This document shows, piece after piece, positions 13,794 to 22,917 of a DNA stretch of 64,000 bases (position 1 is its first letter; each line of letters starts with the position of its first letter). The position numbers and the translations under genes were made by a program. Source of the DNA: Periplaneta americana (taxonomy: Eukaryota > Arthropoda > Insecta > Blattodea > Blattidae). The stretch is from the NCBI RefSeq assembly GCF_040183065.1, contig NC_091120.1:19195708-19259707 (forward strand). The letters are read 5' to 3'. The notes below the pieces were generated by a model that was not told the DNA's origin, searched no databases, and saw only the letters and a list, made by a program, of their open reading frames with translations.

Positions 13794-14080
13794 TGGCCGT
13801 GTGCACCATTCTCGATCATCTAGCCCGTTTATCAGCAATCACGGAAACATGGTTAATTCTTGACAATGATCAAGTTACAGATGCGGTGCACCGACATTTT
13901 CCCTCGATCAACTCAGTACCGTCAGCTGACGGTACGCTCGCTTGAGAAGAATCATCTGAGCGCTAGGTTACCGGGTATAAAACAGCGAATGAACGCACTC
14001 TGTCATTTATCGCTTCGTTTTTGTTTGTCGGACTGCTTTCAAACATCCTCGCAGTTTTCAAATAACAAGTTTCAATAATC

Positions 14081-14248
14081 ATGGAAGAGAAAAAGAAAAG
14101 AGCACCGAACTTCTCACAGTTCGAAGTGGGAATTCCTTTAGAACTCGTCAGCAATTATGCATCCATATTACAGAATAAAAGTATTGACGGAAGTTCTCTA
14201 AGAGAAAAGCAGGCTACCTGGTTGGATTTAACCTCACAATTCACATGA
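14081..14248 (+). CDS. Myb/SANT-like DNA-binding protein fragment in Harbinger-like element
   Basis: A 55-codon open frame starting MEEKKKRAPNFSQFEVG, continuing through LELVSNYASILQNK and SLREKQATWLDLTSQF, and ending in TGA. The order RAPNFxxxE, LxxLVxxYxxIxxNK and KxxxWxxL is that of the Myb/SANT-like domain encoded as the accessory protein of PIF/Harbinger transposons and found in zeste-like regulators. Only the first helix and the conserved tryptophan segment are present; the C-terminal half is lost, so it is probably a truncated remnant. It sits inside the element at 13794-15456, supporting that classification. An upstream acceptor-like site is not obvious, so the start is the first ATG. 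Confidence 0.6.
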   Translation: MEEKKKRAPNFSQFEVGIPLELVSNYASILQNKSIDGSSLREKQATWLDLTSQFT

Positions 14249-14330
14249 GTTATACGTGTTTACATAATTGCACATAATTTGTAACGTAATTTATACAGTG
14301 GTTATTTCATATTATTGATAATAATTGGGA

Positions 14331-14890
14331 AAATTTCAGTATACGGATACCTCACTGACAATTATCTTGAAATAGGCTACTAAAAAGAGTAGATTTGTAT
14401 GTGTTTGTCGAATGCTCATCATCTTACTTACGAAAAGACACATTTCAGTGCCAATAATTTATTTGGAAAAATTTCAGTATACGATACCTCACTGACAATT
14501 ATCTTGAAATAGGCTACTAAAAAGAGCAGATTTGTATGTGTTTGTCGAATGCTCATCATCTTACTTACGAAAAGACACATTTCAGTGTCAATAATTTATT
14601 TGGGAAAATTTCAGTATACGATACCTCGCTAACAATTATTTTAAAATTAAAAAAAAAAAAAAAAAAGAAAAGAAAATAAAATGAAAAGAAAAGCAATATT
14701 CGTCTGTGTATGTCGAATACGCATCATCATGCATACGAAAAGGAAGTTTTTAGTGCCAATTTATTTTGTGTGCACAAGGTTGGAATTTTGGAGTAAGAGG
14801 GAAAGGAAAGTATCCTTGTTCTGAAATTTATCCATTTATTTTGTGTTCACAAGGTTGGAATTTTGGAGTAAGAGGGAAAGGAAGGTATCC
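14331..14890 (+). repeat. tandem repeats (about 137 bp x3, then about 76 bp x2)
   Basis: The phrase aaatttcagtatac recurs at 14331, 14469 and 14606 (spacing 138 and 137). Units share cgaatgctcatcatcttac. The third unit is decayed and interrupted by an A-rich run at 14647. A second tandem pair, ttattttgtg...caaggttggaattttgg, recurs at about 14761 and 14837. The first repeat is also present once, reversed, at 46483-46588. Confidence 0.85.
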
Positions 14891-15481
14891 GTGTAATTTC
14901 TCTTAATTCAAGCGTAAATAGCCTAATTGTCCAAAACGTCATGTAGGTCCTAATAGTTTCAAACGGCAAATCTATAGCTAATAAGTGATAATCTCGCATT
15001 CTACAAAATGGTCATTTAGTTTTGCTATATTATTACCGCCATAGAATAACTACTTTATTATTATGTTAACAAAATTGGACAGTTAGGCAGAAACATATAT
15101 AAAACATTAGTCTATTTTGAGAAAAAAGAACATTTTTATTATTCATCTACAAACTTAGGCCTACTCTTTCTACAATAACACCAATTCTGTTATTTCCGCA
15201 GTGATTTGCGTGTTCAAGATACATCATTTCATCTTCAATTCCATCAAGTACGTCAAATCGTGCCGCCATTTTGGTTTTCTCAACTTGACCATGTTCAATT
15301 CAAGATAATCGGTCCCACACCCGTGATCAAATTTGATCATCATCAACTCGCTTGTTTAACTTTGATCGAGATTGATACTCCGCAAATTGGCGTTGAAGAT
15401 GGTCAAATGCCGACTTAACCATGGTCAAATTTTAATCGAGAATGGTGCACATGGGCATAAATATCTTCAGCGTATACTCAC

Positions 15482-15590
15482 CGTACCCCGGTGCTGAATT
15501 GTAAAACGTGGTGTAATGCAGCTTCTTGGCTAGGAATTCTGCTCCGACACGGAGAGCGCCAGTATAACCCACAGCTTGAACACCGAAGGC
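15482..15590 (-). CDS. Got1: cytosolic aspartate aminotransferase paralogue B, exon 2
   Basis: This 109-bp exon starts after ATGCAG at 15590 in phase 0 and ends at 15482 before GTGAGT in phase 1, with the same length and phases as copy A exon 2. It encodes AFGVQAVGYTGALRVGAEFL and then HYTTFYNSAPGY. In GOT1 this is the loop that grips the cofactor phosphate (S107-G108-T109) followed by the small-domain strand ending in PTW140. Copy B keeps T109 but has G-Y in place of S-G, and Tyr in place of W140, which normally stacks on the cofactor ring. Of 36 aligned residues, 21 are identical to copy A. It joins in frame to exons at 21966-22147 and 6856-7224. Confidence 0.88.
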
Positions 15591-15599
15591 CTGCATGAG

Positions 15600-16340
15600 A
15601 AAAACGCGAATACACAGTCTACTAAAAGAAAGTACTGGAATTCCTCTACATAGATTATTATAGTCGCGACGCTGTTATTCCCGGCGTGACTCCTCCTCTT
15701 TGCTTACGTCTTAGGAAGTGAAGGGTCTATAAAGTCTAGGTAGGTAGTATCGTTCGCCATTTTTGTTCTTTCGTTGCCGAGCTACCATATGAGGAATCTA
15801 TTTTCCACACCGTTAAACATTATCATGTTGTAGCTCCTATGATAATAAATCAAACGCACTGTAATTCAGCAAATATTTGAGCGGGAAATAACATCTTCGT
15901 GTGCTTTCTGCGAACGCCAACGAAAGAGCCAAAATGGCGGGCGATTATATTAAGTATTTATCGAGCCTTAAGAAATGAATAACGTCTTCATAAGCGAATC
16001 ACAAGACGCACACGTTTAAATATAGCCGACCTGCAACGCGATTGGCTACCGGATATTAGAGCGACGGGACTATACTTGTTAATGTTCCCTTTCACACAAA
16101 ACCGGCCGCACTTACATCAGATTTTACTAAAGCATGAAGTGGGTTAAAAATTATATTTTCTTATCCATTTTGGCACAAAAATGTGCGCTCGATCCAAATG
16201 GGTGCCAAGGTACGCTTAACTCATTTTTCACAATTTTTTACTTATCCGCTTTTTCCCGTCCATCAGTAGAAGGTCGTACTGAAAGTCATGAGCAACACAT
16301 TGCTATAATTTCAATTTCAACAATGTAGCAAAAACGATTA
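15600..16340. other. no recognised gene
   Basis: Intronic sequence upstream (in gene sense) of copy B exon 2. No exon, tRNA or clear element end was found. Confidence 0.35.
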
Positions 16341-16373
16341 TATGATCATAATCTACTGACTTTACACTATGTA

Positions 16374-17089
16374 TTGACGTATTGTGACGTCATTAACTTC
16401 TATCATGTGACCACAGGCAATGTTTGCAAAATGGTCGACAACGATGGTTCTTTTCGACAGCGTGCTGTCATTAAATTCCTTGTTAAAGAAGAAAAATCTG
16501 CTGCTGAAATTCACCTCAGACTTCAGCGTGCATACGGAGATGTGTGCATGGGCGCCAGCAGTGTTAGCAGATGGGTGAAACATTTCAAAGATGGAAACAC
16601 GAGCATTCAAGATGAGCCTCGTAGCGGTTGCCCTCGAACTGCCTCCACGGAACGCAACAATGAAAGAATTGATGACTTCTGAGATGCATTTTGGTTGAAT
16701 TTTTTGAACCCGGACAGACCATAAATGCTGTCCGCTATATTCAGACAGTTTTGAAGCTCCGCCGTGCATTGCGGGAGAAACGCCCTGGAAAGAAGATCAT
16801 CCTGCAACACTATAACGCGTGGCCTCACACTGATCGTGTCACCGTGGAGAAAATCAGAACATTTGGGTGGGAAACTCTTCCGCAATCTTCCTACAGTCCC
16901 GACTTGGCACCCTCTGACTACCATCTTTTCGGTTCTGTAAAGGAGCAGCTGCGAGGCCAACGCTACGAGACGCTGGAGGACATCCGGAAAGCAGTGCGTC
17001 AGTGTCTTCGGGAAGATGAAACGGACTTCTACAGCAAGGGAATTTTCAAACTTATAGAACGGTATGCAAAGAAATTGAGACTATGTTGA
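16374..17089 (+). pseudogene. mariner transposase with central deletion
   Basis: The first frame (to 16682) gives a mariner N terminus: FRQRAVIKFLVKEEKSAAEI, LRLQRAYGD, SVSRWVKHFKDG and DEPRSGCPR, the paired helix-turn-helix domain. After a stop and a change of frame, 16691-17089 gives the C-terminal catalytic part: LQHYNAWPHTDRV, LPQSSYSPDLAPSDYHLFGS and DETDFYSKGI. The second and third catalytic Asp positions are visible, but the central region with the first Asp and the WVPHEL-type linker is missing. It is a dead, internally deleted mariner lying between copy B exons 1 and 2. Terminal repeats were not resolved. Confidence 0.85.
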
Positions 17090-17184
17090 AAAGTGACACA
17101 AAAGTCTGTAGATTAAGATGATGTACCTGGTTTGTTTAAAAAATAAAAATTAAGATCTATAACAAATTTGTTGCTCATACAGTA

Positions 17185-18375
17185 ATTGAAGAGTCCACTA
17201 CAAGAATGATGGATGTCATTTGGAATACATTTTTCAGGAGAAGCAATTGAAAGTTTGAAATGCTTAGCGCTCAAAGCTTAACTGTGATTTTCCGATCATT
17301 ACTGGACAATGAATATCAGTGTTAATGCCATTTAACTCTGTATGTGCATTCTATATTTATTTTATTTATTTATTTTATTTATTTATTATTTTGCTAATAA
17401 TTGTAACATAAAATATAATATATATACAGAAAAACTTTAGCTCGCCCCTGAAAGAGTAGAACTCGTGCTCAGGGGCGGATTCCTGAATTGAAATAATAAT
17501 TATACAATGCAATTTGTCTTAGGCCTACTGTGCAATTATAGCATATAAATTTAAATTTACAATTTTTCAATTTTTATAAAATCCATACATAACTTTTTAA
17601 ATTTAATACTATAACTATTAGAATTGACAAGATTAGGATACTTAAATATGAATTTGTTATATATTCTTGGGCCTAAATTACTATTGTGATTAAATACTGT
17701 AACAGTGTTGCATTTTGGTTCAAACAATCTTAAAGAATTCATACCTTTTGTTTCATAACTATGAGAATACAATTCAAAATTATTTCGATTTTTATGTGTG
17801 AATTTTATTAATGCAATATAATAAATCTGTCTTACGTTAAGTACATTAAAGTCTAGAAAGAAATTTTGAGATGGAAAATCAATAGGTTTATGAAGACATA
17901 TTTTAATTATTTTCTTCTGTAATAAATAAAGTGGATTAATATTGGATTTAAATGAGCTACCCCATCCTATAATTCCATACATAATTACCGATTGAAATAA
18001 AGTTAAATATATTGTACGTAATAAACTTATTGACAAGTAATTCCTCAATAAAACAAAATAATATATTATTTTACGTAATTTATTACAAAGGTAATTAATG
18101 TGTTGGTTCCATTTTAAATGACTATCGAAAATTATGCCTAAATACTAAACTTCAGAGGACTCTTTAATAATCGGACATTTACACTGTATATGACAACAAT
18201 CAGAATTATGTAATTTAATACTTAATATAGATGTAGGAGGTTTGTTACTTTTTCAGATAATGAGAATGGAATAATTATGGTTTTATTTTCGTATGTCTTA
18301 AGCTATACATTGACAGTCTTGGTTCATTTTCGACAAGAAAGTGACATCCATCATTCTTGCAGTGGACTCTTCAAT
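17185..18375. mobile_element. terminal-inverted-repeat element interrupted by a LINE fragment
   Basis: Inverted repeats at about 17185-17220 and 18340-18375 share ATTGAAGAGTCCACT and CAAGAATGATGGATGTCA in opposite orientation. Between them lies a LINE relic with a ttatttattt tail. Superfamily is not assigned. Confidence 0.6.
17555..18050 (-). pseudogene. LINE reverse transcriptase, C-terminal fragment
   Basis: A stop-free minus-strand frame of 163 codons includes LRTIYLTLFQSVIMYGIIGW, the segment after the palm in which LY.SLI.S.L.YGI..WG is typical, then LQKKIIKICLHKP and LGPRIYNKF near the end. The polymerase core is absent upstream. The adjacent A/T-rich tail at 17350-17400 is consistent with a LINE 3' end. 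It is the same kind of protein tail as at 48-258. Confidence 0.65.
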
Positions 18376-18420
18376 AATATTACATTATAAACTGGTTTCA
18401 TAATACATCACATATTCATT

Positions 18421-18650
18421 TTGTATGAGGTCTCGCCCACCTCATTGAATACTACACGGCTACTATGAAATAGTCAATATGTATTATTACTATTTAATAC
18501 GAGAAAAATTCGTACCGGCACCGGGAATCGAGCCCAGGACCTCTCAGCTCTGCGCGCTGAGCACTCTTTCCAACTGAGCTATGTCGGGACATATTGGCTA
18601 TTTCATAATAGCCGTGTAGTATTCAATGAGGTGGGCGAGACCTCATACAA
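18421..18650. mobile_element. foldback unit enclosing a tRNA-like sequence
   Basis: Arms at 18421-18482 and 18589-18650 are inverted copies with 60 of 62 bases matching. They enclose a 106-bp centre that is almost entirely a tRNA-like sequence (minus strand, 18514-18589) plus the short hairpin tacgagaaaaattcgta. The tRNA-like 5' end abuts the right arm exactly. Confidence 0.8.
18514..18589 (-). mobile_element. tRNA-derived SINE head (inside foldback)
   Basis: On the minus strand the sequence has an A box (TAGCTCAGTTGGAAAGAG), a B box (GGCTCGATTCC) and acceptor-like ends (CCCGACA opposite TGCCGG). The anticodon arm folds as a six-pair stem with loop GCGCAGA, which lacks the invariant T33. I therefore call it a tRNA-derived SINE promoter, not a tRNA gene. 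A second copy in opposite orientation is at 18825. Confidence 0.6.
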
Positions 18651-18824
18651 AATTAATAAGAGATGTATTAACTGTTAGCAATTGTCACGAACTGATGTTG
18701 AATTTGGCCACAAAGTCATTTAAAATATGCGCTCCTGCATATATATGACTTGTATCGTCTTAAATGCAGGTAGTAAGGCCGTAAAAGCATTACGAGAGGG
18801 GTTCGGCCGGCGCCGTGGTTCGTG

Positions 18825-18945
18825 TCCCGGCATAGCTCAGTTGGAAAGAGCGCTCAGCGCGCAGAGCTGAGAGGTCCTGGGTTCGATTCCCGGTGCCGGT
18901 ACGAATTTTTCTCGTATTAAATGGTAATTGTTTCATAATATACTG
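18825..18945 (+). mobile_element. tRNA-derived SINE, second copy
   Basis: Nearly the same tRNA-like sequence as at 18514-18589 but on the plus strand, here with fully pairing ends (CCGGCA and TGCCGG), A box TAGCTCAGTTGG and B box GGTTCGATTCC. It is followed by tacgaatttttctcgtatta, the same short body as the other copy, with a deletion after it. The two copies are inverted about 240 bp apart. Confidence 0.65.
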
Positions 18946-19408
18946 TTTTGAGTAGCGTATTTCGGAAGAAAGCCAAAACAATTATGACAATCACAGATCG
19001 ATACCGAATCCGTCTTGAGAATGATTGACATTCCAAAATATATGAAGAACTCACTAAAATACGTGTTGATGGAATATTGAAACTGGACTTTATTTTCGCA
19101 GAGCGTAAGACCATTCTTGGACCAAAAGAATGCAAGAATACCTCCATCTTAAAAAAAGGAAAAAGCTCTTACATTTTAATGATGTTTGCAATCTCGTATT
19201 CATGCAAATTAAGTTTCTCGTCTATGACTGTCATTAAAACAAAAGCGAGAAATCTCCCTGAACTTTAATATGATATCATCTTGTGCGTATCGAATGTAGA
19301 GTTCAGACCTGAGAAGTTACTTTCTCAAAAACAGGCACATTTATTGCTTGTATTATTTTTTATTTTACAATATTACTGAAACATCTTTTTTCTTCAACGT
19401 TATTTATA

Positions 19409-20519
19409 CAGGGACATCCTTTTATTTTTACTTCAATTTGTATTGTACCTGAGTTTTTTAATGTACTTCACTCCCACTCCTTCTACTAATGAAGTTCAAC
19501 CGTTCTCCATACAGAACAAGGCCGCATATACAGTCATAGTAGCCTTACGGTCATAGTAAACAGTACGTTCCAAAAATATGTTCGCGTCTTCCAGTGACGA
19601 AAGAGCTTTTAATATTTCATCATTTTCCATTTGCCTACGTCGCATCCCGGTTTCCCCCACCTGCCTCTATTCGCCTCTCTGTGAATGCTAGTGGCCGGGC
19701 TGTCTTAGCTCTTTTCTGGGAACATTAATTTCTGTTAGGAATTGGACGTCTACGTAATATTATACCCATACAATTGTTTAAAGTAACTTAAATAAAAGGG
19801 CCTCGTTAAGTAATTAACTGTCACGTGATTTCCTCCCTTTCTACGACGCTGCGACGTAACCACTTGGACTGACAGTAGATAGCATGTCTGAGTAATTTTA
19901 TCTTTTCGGATCAGGCAGAAGTGAAGATTGAATTTACAGTACGTGAGGTCTCTTTTATAGAGTAGGTACAGAATTATTTCAACATGAGTTACTGATACAA
20001 AGTACGAACCTGGTAATTGGAATTACGTACAATAGTCTATAGTGCGATAATATGCACATTAGAACTGAAGCCTATATCGAAATGAACAGCCACCATTTTC
20101 AAAAATGTTTTTAAATATCCATATTATGATTATTTTTCAATTTAACTTCATTCCCTATGGTGCACGTTAATGTGTTGTAGACAGTATAATATACACTGCA
20201 TAATGAATACGTCCGCATGGACAGCTCAGTTCGTGAGTAAAAACACTCATTGTAATACTGTACTGTATTTTGATTAAACAAAAACCTAATGGAAATTATC
20301 AAACTCAAAAGCGTGATATTTCCTAGTTTACGTAAATGGATGAACTACTTTTCTTCCCTCCTATACCGAGTAAAGTGATTTGTTTGTATATTACGCCAGT
20401 ATCATCGAACTCCAGTCGTGGAAGGGAGTGGCAAACGGCGTTTCAGGTTCTTAATCGTTGATCCAAAGGTACAGCCAGGTTAATATTAGAAATGTTAGTA
20501 AAATAAAATGATGTCCCTG
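19409..20519 (+). mobile_element. family E element, copy 2
   Basis: A 1111-bp non-coding copy of the element at 11028-12107, bounded by TA at 19407-19408 and 20520-20521, with ends CAGGGACATCCTTTTATT and ATGATGTCCCTG. It lies tail to tail with copy 3, separated by only tttctaaa. Confidence 0.82.
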
Positions 20520-20531
20520 TATTTCTAAATA

Positions 20532-21820
20532 CAGGGACATCATTTTATTTTTACTAACATTTTTAATATTAACCTGCTATATCTTTGGATTAAAGGCCTA
20601 GAACCGGAAACACCGCTTGCTCCCCCTTCCAAGACTGGAGTTCGATGATACTGGCGTAAAATGCAGATCACTTTACTAGGTATAGGAGGGAAGAAAAGTA
20701 GTTCATCCATTTATGTAAACTAGGAAATATCGCAATTTTGACTTTGATAATTTTCATTAGGCTTTTGTTTAACCAAAATGCAGTACTGTATTAACACTGA
20801 GGGTGCTATTCATAGACATTTCGCTAGCCCGCGCTACGAGCGTGCTAAACTAGCCCCGACTGTCGACTGGTTACTTGTACGGGATTCATAGCATAGCATA
20901 TCGCTAACACTGGTTTATGAAAAACGTTAGTTCGCTGATCATCCACCGGAAGCCCGCGCTAAGAATGTCTATGAATACGGCCCTTAGTGTTTTTACTCAC
21001 GAACTGAGCTATCCATTCGGACGTATTAATTATGCAGTGTATATTGTACTGTTACAGCACATTAGCGTACAATATAGAGAATGAAGTTAAATTCAAAAAT
21101 AATCATAATATGCATATTTAAATACATTTTTTAAAATTATGGCCGTTCATTTCGATACAGGCTTCAGTTCTGTTGTGCATATTATCGCACTATAGAATAT
21201 TTTACCTAATTCCAACTACCATTTTCGTCCTTCGTACGAGTAGCTCACGTTGAAATAATTCTGTACCTACTCTATAAAAGAGTACCTTACGTACTGTAAA
21301 TTTAATCTTCACTTCTGCCCGACCCGAAAAGATAAAATTACTCAGAAATGTTATCTATTGTCCGTTCAAGTGGTTTTGTCGCAGGGTCGTAGAAAGGGAG
21401 GGGGGAAATCACGTGACAGTTAATTACTTAACGAGACCCTTTTACTTAAGTTATTTTAAACAGTTGTATAATATTACGTAGACGTCCAATTCCTAACAGA
21501 AATTAAAGGTTTCAATAAAGAGCTAAGCCAGCACAGCTAGTAGACTTTACAGAGAGGCGAACAGAAGCAGATGGGGGAAACCGGGATGCGGACGACAGTA
21601 CCTGTGCGAAAATATGATTCAATATTGAAAGATTTTTCGTCACTGGAATACGTGAACATATTTCTGGAACGTACTATACTCACTAACTCAGTACTGCATA
21701 CGCGGCCTCGGCTCTGTGTGGAGAACGGTTGGAAGTTTACTAGTAGAGGGGGTGGGAGTGAAGTACATTAAAAAACTCAGGTACAATAAAAATTGAAATA
21801 AAAATAAAATGATGTCCCTG
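20532..21820 (-). mobile_element. family E element, copy 3 (inverted)
   Basis: A reverse-orientation copy bounded by TA at 20530-20531 and 21821-21822. It carries a 183-bp nested MITE (20801-20983) that explains its greater length. With copy 2 it forms a palindrome of about 2.4 kb. Confidence 0.82.
20801..20983. mobile_element. Harbinger-like MITE nested in family E copy 3
   Basis: The 183-bp insertion is absent from copy 2 at the matching place. Its inverted ends share TATTCATAGACATT and begin GGG (GGGTGCTATTCATAGAC and GGGCCGTATTCATAGAC). Flanks TGA and TTA fit a decayed three-base TWA-type target duplication. Confidence 0.7.
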
Positions 21821-21965
21821 TATAAAAAAGGTATATTAAAAAGGCGTTATTTGTTTTATTTTGTAAATCATGTCTCGACTCCCTCAACTCTTTTCAGGTC
21901 GCGACCCACACTTTGGTAACCACTGCTCTAGTTAATATAAAGTCTGTTCAAGCTCTCAATCATAC

Positions 21966-22147
21966 CCGACCCTGTATTACAGCGCTTGAATCGGGCTTCA
22001 GCACCAGACCCATGGCTGCCGTAGTGAAAGCTTCTAGGCCGAGGTTTGGTAAATATTCATGAATGTACACATCATCTCTTATTATTTGTTTTTCTGTACT
22101 TCGAACTTGAGGGTACAGATGTGGCTTTCCGTCTTCATTCCTGTAAG
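21966..22147 (-). CDS. Got1: cytosolic aspartate aminotransferase paralogue B, first visible exon
   Basis: This 182-bp exon starts after TTATATTAG at 22147 and ends at 21966 before GTATGA, the same length and phases as copy A exon 59996-60177. It encodes AYRNEDGKPHLYPQVRSTEK, then IHEYLPNLGLEAFTTAAMGL and ending VIQGR. GOT1 proteins read GAYRxxxGxPxxLPxVRxxE then NHEYLPIxGLxxF here; Y70 in HEY contacts the cofactor phosphate of the partner subunit and is kept. The preceding exon, which should end in VNLGVG, was not found between 22 and 37 kb. Confidence 0.88.
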
Positions 22148-22167
22148 CTAATATAACACATTAGTTA

Positions 22168-22265
22168 CCGGCGTGGTATAGGGGTTAGCGAGTGATTCTT
22201 ATTAGGCCTACGGAGCTGAGATCTGGAGTGGATTTCAATCCTGCTTTCACTCATTAATTGCTTAG
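22168..22265 (+). mobile_element. possible tRNA-derived SINE head
   Basis: The phrases tggtataggggttagcg and ggatttcaatcctg lie at A-box to B-box spacing. The match is weaker than in the other SINEs of this window. It sits 20 bp upstream (gene sense) of the copy B exon acceptor. Confidence 0.3.
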
Positions 22266-22917
22266 ATTTTTCCAGTCGTGTCTAACTATACGGTAGATGT
22301 GAGGTAATTAATTCCCTGTAGCCTATATTCTGGAACTCATCTCTCGCCAAAACACTGTCATTATGCCACCAATTCCACGAGTTCTATGTAACTAGATACT
22401 CCGTATAACTTACACATTGTGATGTCCGTCAAGCATGAAGATGATACCATCTGAGAATTACACAGTGAAGGGTGATACAGTTAGGTTTATTCGTTCGCTG
22501 AATGTTGAAATACACGTAATATCAGCTACATTGTTTTCGTTTTGATTTACTATATAATATTATAACATGAAATTTAATAAATCGCCAATTATTACACCAC
22601 AGAGCTAAGCACCTCATCACATAAAAATTCACCATTTTTTAAATTATGCATTAAATTCATTGAATTATGTACAATATGGAATCTGAATTTCAGCTCGGAG
22701 TTCTTTACCAAAATTTGCATATAATTTTTTTAAACAATTATCAATATCATCTTTTGAAATTTAAAAAATCATCTAGCAAATTCTTAAAGATTCCCTGCAG
22801 ATTATACAGTTTCATTTAAACCACTCAGAAGGCCTTAATTAAGGATATGCTAATTTTAAATAAAATCTTTAATTTATAAGTATAATTTTATAGTCATCTT
22901 CTAAGATTTTATTTTAT

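Larger units (their letters stand above)
13794..15456 (+). mobile_element. PIF/Harbinger-like non-autonomous element
   Basis: The 1.66-kb unit has inverted ends sharing GTGCACCATTCTCGAT (left GGCCGTGTGCACC, right inverted GCCCATGTGCACC). It carries a short Myb/SANT-like reading frame at 14081 and a run of about 137-bp tandem repeats whose sequence reappears, inverted, inside the Harbinger element at 45779-47151. That link is the main reason for the superfamily call; a three-base target duplication is not clear. The right end lies 25 bp downstream of the splice donor of copy B exon 2. Confidence 0.6.

Noticed and set aside
18825..18900. Functional tRNA gene
   Set aside because: The anticodon loop lacks the invariant T33, and the unit is repeated with a conserved non-tRNA body and inside a foldback, so it is a SINE head.
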